DNA from: an uncultured Eisenbergiella sp.
GTDB taxonomy: Bacteria; Bacillota; Clostridia; Lachnospirales; Lachnospiraceae
Assembly: GCA_947631815.1 (NCBI GenBank)
Contig: CANRMT010000012.1
Coordinates: forward strand, 1-38,714
Reading direction: 5' to 3'
Length of the DNA stretch: 38,714 bases
Shown: positions 1-7,851 of the stretch, piece by piece
Layout of the letters: each line of letters starts with the position of its first letter
Position numbering within the stretch: the first letter of the stretch is position 1
Translations under genes and position numbers: made by a program
The notes under the pieces: generated by a model
Databases searched by the model: none
The model's input: only the letters and a program-made list of their open reading frames with translations
Told to the model about the DNA's origin: nothing

Positions 1-200
1 GGCATTCCTGCCGGTAGGTTATGGGAGGACCTGTTTGAAAACTACGGAACTTTCATAGTACTTCGACGGAAGACGGGACTGTTTATTTGACTGCGAATAA
101 CCTCCTGTGCACGTCCGAAAAACGGTGCCTTATGTCAAACACGAACATCACAGCAGCTTTTTTTTGTCAAAAAAGGACAAGGAATCATAAAATATTTGTA
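1..200. other. Unassigned stretch, possibly structured RNA or gene tail
   Basis: No gene could be recognised. The segment AGGTTAT near 16-22 is complementary to ATAACCT near 100-106, and small hairpins (GTTTgaAAAC, CTTCgacgGAAG) lie between them. A run of T follows near 164-171. This could be the end of a structured RNA that begins left of the window. Reading frame 1 is also open from base 1 to a TGA at 88-90 (29 codons), so a truncated gene end cannot be excluded. Neither reading is strong. Confidence 0.2.
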
Positions 201-208
201 TTTGGCTA

Positions 209-237
209 TTGCTAGACTCAGATTTTCATGCTAAGAT
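209..237 (+). promoter_or_regulatory. Sigma-70-type promoter
   Basis: A -35 box TTGCTA (209-214) and a -10 box TAAGAT (232-237) are separated by 17 bases, so transcription would start near 244. The only thing between this start and the terminator at 314-353 is a short hairpin-rich segment, so it appears to drive a small RNA or a leader for the XRE gene. Confidence 0.5.
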
Positions 238-243
238 AGGATT

Positions 244-353
244 TGTTATGTATTGCGTTTATCTTCACAGAGTATTCAACTCTGCGAAAACAGGAAACCG
301 ATTATGTTTTCAGACCCATATCTGCATCATTGCGATGCAGGTATGGGTTTTTT
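244..353 (+). ncRNA. Candidate small RNA with two hairpins
   Basis: The segment lies between a good promoter and an intrinsic terminator and would give an RNA of about 110 nt. It has a 5' hairpin CAGAGT-ATTCA-ACTCTG (268-284), an A-rich linker, and the terminator stem. It matches no RNA family known to me. It could act in trans, or be a prematurely terminated leader upstream of the XRE regulator that starts at 493. A 65-codon open frame crossing it has no convincing ribosome binding site. Confidence 0.4.
314..353 (+). terminator. Intrinsic terminator
   Basis: The left arm 314-328 (ACCCATATCTGCATC) pairs with 334-348 (GATGCAGGTATGGGT) around a 5-base loop, with one wobble, and is followed by six T. 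It is a strong rho-independent terminator for the short transcript starting near 244. Confidence 0.75.
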
Positions 354-436
354 CGTGACAGAACAAAAAGAAATCTAATTTTTCCGTGCATTTGTCATTG
401 TATCGTGCATTGTGGATTCAGGCCAACGTTATGCGA

Positions 437-465
437 TTAATTGTTTCTCATTCTGTGGATATAAT
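437..465 (+). promoter_or_regulatory. Possible promoter of the XRE gene
   Basis: A perfect -10 TATAAT lies at 460-465, about 28 bases before the XRE start. The best-spaced -35 (TTAATT, 437-442, 17-base spacer) is poor, so only the -10 is convincing. Confidence 0.35.
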
Positions 466-492
466 TTAACAATAGCGGAAGGAGGGAATGCC

Positions 493-837
493 ATGGAAGA
501 GAATGAAAAATGGCTGCTGGCAGTGGGCCAGCGGATTACAGAAAGACGGAAAAAGATGGGGTGGACACAGGAGGAGCTTGCCGACAGGGGAGATCTGACG
601 CCGCAGTTTGTCTCCTATGCGGAATCCGGCAAACGCGGCATGCGCCCCGAAAATCTTCTTAAAATATCCTCGGCCCTCGGCGTCAGCGCGGATTACCTGC
701 TGACGGGTGAGATGATCGATAAAGACCTGCTCCTGCTTTCGGACAAGCTGAGGAAGCTTTCGCCGACACAACTGCGCATTGTTGAAAATATCTTGGACGA
801 GTGCAATGCTCTTTTCGGCGGCGGCAGCGTCCATTAG
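493..837 (+). CDS. XRE-family helix-turn-helix regulator
   Basis: A 114-residue protein with an N-terminal Cro/C1-type DNA-binding domain (about residues 10-70). The helix-turn-helix reads WTQEELADRG followed by TPQFVSYAESGKRGMRPENL, and ends with the family-typical ALGVSADYLLTGE. The rest (about 75-114) is a short helical tail that could serve in dimerisation. The ATG at 493 is chosen because GGAAGGAGG lies just upstream and because homologous domains start here; the frame is open further upstream (to 412) without a ribosome site. It lies alone between a small transcript and a bidirectional terminator shared with the convergent SSB-like gene. Its target is not evident from context. Confidence 0.85.
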   Translation: MEENEKWLLAVGQRITERRKKMGWTQEELADRGDLTPQFVSYAESGKRGMRPENLLKISSALGVSADYLLTGEMIDKDLLLLSDKLRKLSPTQLRIVENILDECNALFGGGSVH

Positions 838-913
838 AATTTTCTGTCTCCGAAACGACAGCGATATCCCATATGTGCTGCCTGCCGTCCCAGGAGATGG
901 GGAAACAGGGATC

Positions 914-963
914 AAAAAAAGGGACATGACCGCCTGACGGCGCGCCATGTCCCTGCCTTTTTC
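914..963. terminator. Bidirectional terminator between convergent genes
   Basis: GGGACATG (921-928) pairs with CATGTCCC (946-953), extended inside by CGCC/GGCG. It is flanked by an A-run on the left and T-rich sequence on the right, so it can end both the XRE transcript and the leftward SSB-like transcript. Confidence 0.7.
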
Positions 964-965
964 TC

Positions 966-1595
966 CTACTCCTCCAACAGCTCCAGCTTGCTGACGGATA
1001 CTTCATAGGCGATGCGCTTCTCCAGCTGATCGTCCGCCAGCTTTTTCATGTATTCCCTGCTCTGGATGCGTCCCCACACCGCGCAGTGAGAGCCTACCTC
1101 GAAGCCCCCGGCGTAGCGGGCGTTCCGGCCCCAGCAGATGCAGGGGATATAATCGGATTTTCCGTAGGGACGGTTCACGGCCAGCAGCACATCCGCGATC
1201 TCCCGGCCCAGCGGCGTCTTGCGATAGACCGGCTCCTTGCAGATATAGCCGTCCAGATAGATCTGGTTGGTGCGGGAGCTTTCCTCCAGCTCCTCCACGA
1301 AAGCGATCTCCCGCGCGAAGACGGACAGGATCAGCTTGTTCTTGCGCTCCTCGTGCCGGTTGTAGGAGCGGAACTGCCCGGAAATGCTCACATAAGCCCC
1401 CTGATAATCGTCGTCCACATCGATCAGGCGCTCCGATACCATGATCGGAATGATGTCGTAGGACTCGCTTAAGCGCGCCACCTCCACGTCCACCATGTAG
1501 AACCCTTCCCCGAAGATCTCGTGGCTGAACGTGAAGCCGCTGATGATCTTTCCCATGATCACGACCTGATTGTTTTCAATTACCTTATCTGTCAT
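966..1595 (-). CDS. SSB-like protein with two OB-fold domains
   Basis: A 209-residue protein that appears to contain two single-stranded DNA binding (OB) folds in tandem. The first half (about 5-100) opens NNQVVIMGKIISGFTFSHE and contains YVSISGQFRSYNR. The second (about 110-205) has the SSB-like run IYLDGYICKEPVYRKTPLGR, then ADVLLAVNRPYGKSDYIPC, where the TPLGREIADVLLAVNR pattern is typical of SSB/PriB proteins. The length is compatible with a single polypeptide that replaces two SSB subunits; there is no acidic SSB tail, only the end KLELLEE. The start at 1595 follows AAGGGAGAACTTCAAA. It is monocistronic and convergent with the XRE gene. A role in replication or repair is inferred from the fold only. 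Confidence 0.7.
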   Translation of the reverse strand: MTDKVIENNQVVIMGKIISGFTFSHEIFGEGFYMVDVEVARLSESYDIIPIMVSERLIDVDDDYQGAYVSISGQFRSYNRHEERKNKLILSVFAREIAFVEELEESSRTNQIYLDGYICKEPVYRKTPLGREIADVLLAVNRPYGKSDYIPCICWGRNARYAGGFEVGSHCAVWGRIQSREYMKKLADDQLEKRIAYEVSVSKLELLEE

Positions 1596-1848
1596 TTTGA
1601 AGTTCTCCCTTCTTGATACAAGAATTTTTTCGGAAATAGTTCTTTCTTCTGCTATCCCCTGTCACGTATTATCATTTTATGGAAAATATTGAGAAAATAG
1701 ACCGCGAGAGGGGCGCGGTTTTCGGCACGCTTCGACCCGCGCCGCGCATCTGCCCCTCCCCGCGCCCGCAGGGCCCCGCTTTCTGTCGAAACGAAGCGGC
1801 CGTTTTCCATACGGCCGGACACATCATCCCTTTGCCCCTCCCGGTGCC

Positions 1849-2027
1849 GCCCCTGCCCGTCATCCCTCCGCTCTTCCCGCTGCGGCTCCGTCCGGCCCGC
1901 CCCGCCTGCCTGCTCCCGCTCCGGGGACGCGGCATGATACCGGCCGCGTCCCCGGGGCGGGAGCCGACAGGCGGGGCAGGCCGGGCGGGGCGGCAGCGGG
2001 AAGCGCGGAGGGGTGACGGGCAGGGGC
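1849..2027. repeat. Very large GC-rich inverted repeat (85-bp arms)
   Basis: Bases 1849-1933 and 1943-2027 are inverted copies of each other, 85 bases each, around a 9-base loop. By hand alignment there are 76 Watson-Crick pairs, 4 G-T pairs in the sense of the plus-strand RNA and 5 true mismatches, with no gaps. It fills most of the 570-base space between the SSB-like gene and typA. Open frames on both strands here are composition artefacts. A further weaker pairing (CGCGGTTTTCGGCAC near 1717 with GTCGGAAAACCGCCC near 2039) surrounds it. Confidence 0.85.
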
Positions 2028-2062
2028 TGTGGGGGCTGTCGGAAAACCGCCCGCTTTTTTTC

Positions 2063-2091
2063 TTGCGCCGCCGGAAAAAGGGTGCTATACT
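2063..2091 (+). promoter_or_regulatory. Promoter of typA
   Basis: TTGCGC (2063-2068) and TATACT (2086-2091) are spaced by 17 bases. The predicted start near 2098 gives a leader of about 70 bases before the typA ATG. The promoter begins 36 bases right of the large inverted repeat. Confidence 0.65.
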
Positions 2092-2166
2092 TGTACAGGC
2101 TGACCGCAAGGCAGTTTTTTATGATACGGGCCCGGACGCATGCGGGCCGGATATGAGGAGTTTTTT

Positions 2167-3999
2167 ATGATTCAAAAAAGAGAAGATGTCAGAAACATCG
2201 CCATCATCGCTCACGTGGACCACGGCAAGACCACGCTGGTGGACGAGCTGCTGAAACAGAGCGGCGTATTCCGCGAAAATCAGGAAGTGGTGGAGCGCGT
2301 CATGGATTCCAACGCCATCGAGCGGGAACGCGGCATCACGATCCTTTCCAAAAATACCGCCGTCACCTATAACGGCGTGAAGATCAATATCATCGACACC
2401 CCCGGCCACGCGGACTTCGGCGGCGAGGTGGAGCGCGTGCTGAAAATGGTGAACGGCGTCATTCTGGTAGTGGACGCCTTCGAAGGCCCCATGCCGCAGA
2501 CCCGCTTCGTTCTGCAGAAGGCGCTGGAACTGGCCCTGCCGGTCATCGTCTGCATCAACAAAATCGACCGTCCGGAGGCCCGGCCCCTGGCCGTGGTGGA
2601 TGAGGTGCTGGAGCTGTTCCTGGAGCTGGACGCGAGCGACGAGCAGCTGGAGTGCCCCTTCGTTTTCGCCTCTGCCAAATACGGCAGCGCCACCACCAAT
2701 ATCACCGTCAAGAGCAAGGACATGAAGCCTCTGTTCGACACGATCCTGAATTATATCCCCGCTCCCGAGGGCGATCCCGACGCGGGGACACAGCTTCTGA
2801 TCAGCACCATCGATTACAACGAGTATGTGGGCCGCATCGGCGTGGGCAAGGTGGACAACGGCACCATTTCCGTCAATCAGGAGGTGGTCATCGTCAACCA
2901 TCACGATCCGGACAAGCAGAAAAAAGTCAAGGTCAGCAAGCTCTATGAGTTCGACGGGCTGTCCCGGAACGAGGTGCGGGAAGCGGGCATCGGTTCCATC
3001 GTCGCCATCTCCGGCATCGCGGACCTGCACATCGGGGACACGCTCTGCGCGCCCGAGAATCCCGTGCCGATCCCCTTCCAGAAAATATCCGAACCCACCA
3101 TCGCCATGTACTTCATGGTCAACGATTCCCCGCTGGCGGGACGGGAAGGCAAATACGTCACCAGCCGCCATCTGCGCGAACGGCTCTTCCGGGAGCTCAA
3201 CACCGACGTCTCCCTGCGGGTGGAGGAAACGGATTCCACGGACAGCTTCAAGGTTTCCGGCCGGGGCGAGCTGCATCTGTCCGTCCTCATCGAAACCATG
3301 CGCCGCGAGGGCTATGAGTTTGCCGTCAGCAAGGCGGAGGTGCTGTATCACACGGATGAAAAGGGGCGGCGCACCGAACCCATGGAACGGGTCTATGTGG
3401 ATGTACCCGAAGAGTATGCGGGCAACGTGATCGAAAAGCTGGGAACGAGAAAGGGCGAGCTGGTGAACATGTCCACCGGCAGCGGCTCCACCGCCCGTCT
3501 GGAATTCCTGATCCCTTCCCGGGGGCTCATCGGCTATCGGGATGAATTTCTCACCGACACCAAGGGCAACGGGGTCATGAACACCATATTTGAAGGCTAC
3601 GATCTCTATAAGGGCGATATCCAGTACCGCAATCTGGGCTCCCTGATCGCCTTCGAGGCGGGCGAGGCCATCACCTACGGCCTGTACAACGCCCAGGAGC
3701 GCGGCATTCTTTTCATCGGCCCCGGCGAAAAAGTCTACGCGGGCATGGTCATCGGCCAGACCGGCCGCAGCGAGGACATCGAGGTCAACGTCTGCAAGAC
3801 CAAAAAGCTGACCAACACCCGTTCCTCCAGCGCGGACGAGGCGCTGCGCCTGACGCCGCCCCGCATTTTGAGTCTGGAACAGGCACTGGATTTCATCGAT
3901 ACCGACGAGCTGCTGGAGGTGACGCCCACCTCTCTGCGCATCCGGAAAAAAATCCTGGATCACACCATGCGCAAGCGCGCGGCCATGCAGGGGAAATAA
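2167..3999 (+). CDS. typA: Ribosome-associated GTPase TypA/BipA
   Basis: A 610-residue translational GTPase of the EF-G-like family that binds the 70S ribosome and helps ribosome assembly and stress or cold adaptation. The G domain (about 1-200) shows AHVDHGKTT (G1), RERGITI (G2), DTPGHADFGGEVERVL (G3) and NKIDRPEA (G4). It is followed by a beta-barrel domain II, EF-G-like domains III and V, and the BipA-specific C-terminal domain with SRGLIGYRDEFLTDTKGNG and RSSSADEALRLTPPR. Length is normal for the family (about 605-615). The ATG at 2167 is preferred over the in-frame ATG at 2140 because GAGGAG precedes it and homologues begin close to KREDVRNIAIIAHVDHG. It is a single-gene unit with its own promoter and a downstream palindrome. 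Confidence 0.97.
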   Translation: MIQKREDVRNIAIIAHVDHGKTTLVDELLKQSGVFRENQEVVERVMDSNAIERERGITILSKNTAVTYNGVKINIIDTPGHADFGGEVERVLKMVNGVILVVDAFEGPMPQTRFVLQKALELALPVIVCINKIDRPEARPLAVVDEVLELFLELDASDEQLECPFVFASAKYGSATTNITVKSKDMKPLFDTILNYIPAPEGDPDAGTQLLISTIDYNEYVGRIGVGKVDNGTISVNQEVVIVNHHDPDKQKKVKVSKLYEFDGLSRNEVREAGIGSIVAISGIADLHIGDTLCAPENPVPIPFQKISEPTIAMYFMVNDSPLAGREGKYVTSRHLRERLFRELNTDVSLRVEETDSTDSFKVSGRGELHLSVLIETMRREGYEFAVSKAEVLYHTDEKGRRTEPMERVYVDVPEEYAGNVIEKLGTRKGELVNMSTGSGSTARLEFLIPSRGLIGYRDEFLTDTKGNGVMNTIFEGYDLYKGDIQYRNLGSLIAFEAGEAITYGLYNAQERGILFIGPGEKVYAGMVIGQTGRSEDIEVNVCKTKKLTNTRSSSADEALRLTPPRILSLEQALDFIDTDELLEVTPTSLRIRKKILDHTMRKRAAMQGK

Positions 4000-4120
4000 G
4001 GAAAAGGTTCCCGGAAAACGGATCCGGGCCAACATAACAGACAGGCGAAGACCGGCGGGAAAATTTCGAAAGCCGGTCCGGCCAGAAATATATCAGAGAA
4101 AATGAAATCCGACACGATCC

Positions 4121-4150
4121 GCGGGGCCGCATATGCGGCCCCGCTGTATT
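4121..4150 (+). terminator. Palindrome, probable terminator
   Basis: GCGGGGCCGC-ATAT-GCGGCCCCGC (4121-4144) is a perfect palindrome followed by TGTATTTGT. The T tract is interrupted, so termination may be partial. It lies between the convergent typA and the lyase-like gene; a second short hairpin (GCCGCTC/GAGCGGC-like) follows at 4170-4184. Confidence 0.5.
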
Positions 4151-4262
4151 TGTGTTGAGAACAAGCTCTGCCGCTCAGAGCGGCATCTCGAAAGGTATTC
4201 CGGCGCGGCAGCACCCGGAACGGGGCCCGGCGCGGCGGTGAAAGCTCCGCAGTCCGGCGCGC

Positions 4263-6908
4263 TCACGCCTTCCGCAGCCACTCTTCCGGCGCTTTCTTCA
4301 GAAGCTCTCCGGCCTGCTGCCAGTCGGACGGCAGCGCATCCCGGATGAAATCCAGCGCGATGATCGCATTCAGGCACCACTGAGACACGAAATTGGTGGA
4401 GATCCAGGCGATCTCTTCCAGATCCTTCCGGTTCCCGGCATCCGGAACGAGATGCACGGCAAAGCCCTCATGCTCGGTCTCCGCCGCCAGCGCGCCCAGG
4501 AGCACGCACCAGGTTTTTTCGGCCAGCTCGGGACTGTGCAGCCGGGCCGCGCCGTAGGCGGCGATCCCGGTGGCCATGAAGGGATAGGAAAACTGCCGCT
4601 TTCCCAACAGGCCGTTGGTCTCTTTTTCTTTTTCTTCAGGGGACAGCAGATAGAACCGGCCGTAATCCGCCATCATCTGCTTCCAGTCCTCATCCTCCAA
4701 AAGATCCGCCATTTCCGCCCAGACCGAAGGCGCGCCCATGCAGATCTGCAGATGGGTTCCTCCCGTGGTCCGCTCTCCCGTATAGCGGAGGCGCACCGTC
4801 TGCGGGTCGAATTCGAAATCCGGCCCCGAAACCAGACGCAGCGGCGCATTCCGAATGGTTTCCGAACCCACCAGAATTTTATCCCGGTAGGCCGTATCTC
4901 CGGTCATCTCCCACCAGGTCATCCAGTTGGCGCACAGCGAAGACCAGTCCGGCCCGCTCCTGGCGTGACTGGGGAACACCATGTCTTTTTTATCATAAAA
5001 ATCGCCCAGCGGATCCTTATTCAGGAAGGTCAGCTCGTTGTCCTTCAGTTCTGCGAAAATATCCTCCATCCGCCGGTCCCCGGTGAGGAAATAATAAAAC
5101 CGGTGATGGCAGGCCATGGCGATCCTGGCCTCCTTGCACGGACAGCCCCAATGCCTGACGTTGTGCCGGGAGCCCAGCCCCTTGTATTTTCCCATATGGT
5201 AGACGTCCACCTCGGAGGCGTGGCGGGACAGCCTCTCCGCCAGCCGGAAGATATCCGCCCGGCCGGTGCGCATGAACGCATACCAGAGCCACAGCGTGGG
5301 CACCAGCTCCGTGTTGTCCCAGGCGTAGCCGCCCACGTCATAACGCCACTGATGCCGGAAGGGATCGTAGGTGTGCATGAAGTCCCCGTAGTTGAACATG
5401 CCGTACCAGCCCCGCTGCTCCACTTCCTTTTCGTAGAAATCGACGGCCCGGTCCAGCTGCTCCTCCAGCCAGCGCTCCACCTCGTTGTCCTTTGCGGGCA
5501 GGGACCAGTATCCGAACGCCCTCAGCCCGTGATAATATTCCGGGTCGCCCACATAGAGGAGCGGCTCGTCCACTGATTCCGCAAAGGCCGCCAGCGCGGC
5601 GTCCGAAGGGATGAGCTCCTCCCGGAATCCGATGGCACACTCGCTGGTACAGGCGATCCCATAGGGCGTGGCCCCCTTGTAATCATAGCCCTCATAGCAG
5701 GATTTGTTGTAGCCGCGGTTGGCGTAATGCCTGAAATCCATGGCCGGTGCCTCCGGCGACCAGAACCAGAGCTGCGCCCTGGCCGTATCCTGCGTCAGCC
5801 CGCTGACCGTATAGCCGGAAGGATATTTCTCCCAGAAATCGCGGATCGAGAACAGCACGCTGCCGGCACGGGAGCCCACAGCCGCGCCGCCCTCCGTGCG
5901 CACGCCGTGCAGGCAGTCCAGCAGACAGCAGTTGTCCTCCCGCAGCTTCTTGCGGATGGCGAAGGAATGCTCGTCCGTCTGGGCCAGCCGGTATTCGTCC
6001 CACATGGGGATCCGGGAAAGGATCTCCTCCAGCGCGGCGCTCTCTTCCGCATCCGGCTCCACCCTGCGGCCCTCCCGCTGGTCCCGGTACAGCCGCTCCG
6101 GCGCCCGCGGGATCCAGGAAATGAGCTGTACCGCGCTCTCATGGAAGGTGCCGTGATCCGTCATGAACTTCACATGGCGATCGTATACAGGGCCCGCCAT
6201 GGGCACGCTGCAGGACAGACCGATCCCCTTCAGGAAATCCCGGTCCTCGTCCCCATCGTACAAAAAAGTATGCGTGAACCGCAGCTCCGCGCTCTCCAGC
6301 CCCAGCTGCATGCGCACCACAAAGGGAATGCGCGTATTGCCCTTCTCATCCGCGTGGCAGCCGGTGAAGCGGATCACGGCCTGCAGGGGACCGTTCTCCT
6401 CCACCGCCGTCTCCTCGATCCGGGACACATAATGCCTCGAAAGCCGGGCGGGACAGCCGTCGATCTCGGCCGGTTCCTCCAGCAGAAGCTCCAGCTCCCC
6501 GTCCGCCAGCGCCGTGCGCCCGTCCCAGCGGATCTCGGAAAACAGATGCCTTCCGTCCCCGGGGATCACGGCGTGCAGCTTCCCGGCGCTCACCTCCAGC
6601 GCGGCTCCCCGCTCCGTCACGCAAAGCCGGGCGGCCGTGTCCTCCTCTCCGCCTGGCACATCCGCCGCTTTCCCGTCCTCCGGCGTCACCTCGATCTCAT
6701 CCTCCAGAAGCGCCGCGTCCGCCGTGTGCGCGGTCCACTTCACGGAACCGTCGGGCCACCAGGCCGTCACACGGGACTGCACGGGCACGCGCCTGCCCCC
6801 GCTGGTGAGCGAGTATGCCGTGTCCCTGCCGCAGCGTCCCTTTTCCCACATACATCCCCAGGTGGTATATCCCACCCGTTCCTGCCGTTTCATCACATGC
6901 AGTTTCAT
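4263..6908 (-). CDS. YetA/PcRGLX-like protein, probable exo-rhamnogalacturonan lyase (PL26-type)
   Basis: An 881-residue protein with the architecture of Bacillus YetA and fungal PcRGLX: an N-terminal beta-domain opening WPDGSVKWTAHTADA (about 45-65), a central beta-sandwich, and a large alpha/alpha-barrel-like region rich in Trp, Tyr and His (for example HTYDPFRHQWRYDVGGYAWDN, HMGKYKGLGSRHNVRHWGC, and ACHHRFYYFLTGDRRM). Family members remove disaccharide units from rhamnogalacturonan I by beta-elimination; that activity is inferred here. No signal peptide or membrane segment is visible, so it should act in the cytoplasm on imported oligosaccharides. GGGGGC precedes the ATG at 6908. It is the last gene behind the AraC regulator and a DUF1961 gene on the same strand, the same pairing (YesU plus rhamnogalacturonan genes) seen in Bacillus pectin loci. 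Confidence 0.75.
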   Translation of the reverse strand: MKLHVMKRQERVGYTTWGCMWEKGRCGRDTAYSLTSGGRRVPVQSRVTAWWPDGSVKWTAHTADAALLEDEIEVTPEDGKAADVPGGEEDTAARLCVTERGAALEVSAGKLHAVIPGDGRHLFSEIRWDGRTALADGELELLLEEPAEIDGCPARLSRHYVSRIEETAVEENGPLQAVIRFTGCHADEKGNTRIPFVVRMQLGLESAELRFTHTFLYDGDEDRDFLKGIGLSCSVPMAGPVYDRHVKFMTDHGTFHESAVQLISWIPRAPERLYRDQREGRRVEPDAEESAALEEILSRIPMWDEYRLAQTDEHSFAIRKKLREDNCCLLDCLHGVRTEGGAAVGSRAGSVLFSIRDFWEKYPSGYTVSGLTQDTARAQLWFWSPEAPAMDFRHYANRGYNKSCYEGYDYKGATPYGIACTSECAIGFREELIPSDAALAAFAESVDEPLLYVGDPEYYHGLRAFGYWSLPAKDNEVERWLEEQLDRAVDFYEKEVEQRGWYGMFNYGDFMHTYDPFRHQWRYDVGGYAWDNTELVPTLWLWYAFMRTGRADIFRLAERLSRHASEVDVYHMGKYKGLGSRHNVRHWGCPCKEARIAMACHHRFYYFLTGDRRMEDIFAELKDNELTFLNKDPLGDFYDKKDMVFPSHARSGPDWSSLCANWMTWWEMTGDTAYRDKILVGSETIRNAPLRLVSGPDFEFDPQTVRLRYTGERTTGGTHLQICMGAPSVWAEMADLLEDEDWKQMMADYGRFYLLSPEEKEKETNGLLGKRQFSYPFMATGIAAYGAARLHSPELAEKTWCVLLGALAAETEHEGFAVHLVPDAGNRKDLEEIAWISTNFVSQWCLNAIIALDFIRDALPSDWQQAGELLKKAPEEWLRKA

Positions 6909-7072
6909 ATGTCATGCCCCCAATCTGTCCGTCTCGGGCCCGTCGGCTGCCCGCCCGTTCCGCTCCTGCCGCGCGGCCGCTCAGCCTGCAGTGCGCCGGG
7001 TTCCTGTCTCCGAACACTCCGCGGCCCACGCCTCCGGGCGCTCACCCCGCTGCCATCGGCCCGCACGGCCGC

Positions 7073-7768
7073 TCAGACCGCATACACCTTCAGATCCGCG
7101 TACTCTCCCACCATCGGCGCCAGCTGACGGAAGCCGATCTTGCCGCCGCCCAACAGCGGGCCGTACGTCTTCCCGTCATCCTCGAACCGGAACACCTCCA
7201 TCCCGTTCACAGCAAAGGCGACCGTATTGTCCTTTTTGACGATACGGATCCGGTAAGGCGGCGCCGCCTCGTCCGCGTCCGGGATCGGGTCGCCCCCCTG
7301 CGCGGTGAGATAGAAACCGTAGCTCTTGCGCAGGTTGCAGGTGTGGAACGCCCGCTCGTCCGGCTCCTTGCGTCGGAAATAGGAAATATGAAAGGCGTCG
7401 ATATCCCCGTGGTGATACTGAGGATATATGCCGGTGCGCTCCGCCAGCGACGGGTCGAACAGATCCTCTCCGTTCCTGCCCCGGGCCGCGAAAAAGGTCA
7501 TGCACAGCCCCGGCTCCGCCACCGGATAAAAATCCCATTCGATCCGCACGTCGGACGGGAAATCCACAGGGCACCAGAGCACGTAATTGGCGCGCTGGCC
7601 TTCCTTTGCGCTCATGGCGTTCTCCATGCGCAGGCGTCCGTTGGGAAATGTGAGGATAGCGCTTCCTTCCAGCACGAAATCCCCGATGTCCTCCGGACAG
7701 GCCAGCGGATTCTCATAGAGGAGTCCGCTTTCCTTTCCTTCCCGCACCGTTTCCTGTTGCATTTTCAT
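7073..7768 (-). CDS. DUF1961 (YesU-like) protein
   Basis: A 231-residue protein resembling Bacillus subtilis YesU (about 220 residues, DUF1961), a concanavalin-like beta-sandwich fold. Recognisable stretches are NYVLWCPVDFPSDVRIEWDF, a Tyr/His-rich centre GIYPQYHHGDIDAFHISYF (about 123-141), the element RKSYGFYLTAQGGDPIPDAD, and the C-terminal GGGKIGFRQLAPMVGEYADL. The biochemical role is unsettled; such genes accompany rhamnogalacturonan degradation, so carbohydrate binding or hydrolysis is a reasonable inference. No signal peptide is seen. The start at 7768 follows AAGGAAAGGAAG. It lies 164 bases upstream of the lyase-like gene and 83 bases downstream of the AraC gene, all on the minus strand, probably one operon or regulon. 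Confidence 0.75.
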   Translation of the reverse strand: MKMQQETVREGKESGLLYENPLACPEDIGDFVLEGSAILTFPNGRLRMENAMSAKEGQRANYVLWCPVDFPSDVRIEWDFYPVAEPGLCMTFFAARGRNGEDLFDPSLAERTGIYPQYHHGDIDAFHISYFRRKEPDERAFHTCNLRKSYGFYLTAQGGDPIPDADEAAPPYRIRIVKKDNTVAFAVNGMEVFRFEDDGKTYGPLLGGGKIGFRQLAPMVGEYADLKVYAV

Positions 7769-7803
7769 CGCTTCCTTTCCTTATATTTATGTCTGTTGTA
7801 TCC

Positions 7804-7842
7804 GCGCACCTGTGCGGTCCATTCCAGCCGCACAGGATGCGC
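7804..7842 (-). other. Strong hairpin between araC-type and DUF1961 genes
   Basis: GCGCACCTGTGCGG (7804-7817) pairs with CCGCACAGGATGCGC (7828-7842) with a single bulge. There is no T run on the minus strand, so it is more likely an RNA-processing or stabilising stem, or an operator, than a terminator. Confidence 0.5.
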
Positions 7843-7851
7843 ATCGGCCCC

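Noticed and set aside
243..440. 65-codon ORF after the first promoter
   Set aside because: It has no ribosome site and runs through a strong terminator hairpin.
1672..2170. Frames of 145 and 163 codons between SSB-like gene and typA
   Set aside because: They run through the large inverted repeat and encode Pro/Arg-rich sequence; no ribosome site.
2119..4035. 638-codon open frame opposite typA
   Set aside because: Low-complexity His/Gln/Val/Asp-rich translation with no ribosome site; a shadow of the GC-rich typA codons.
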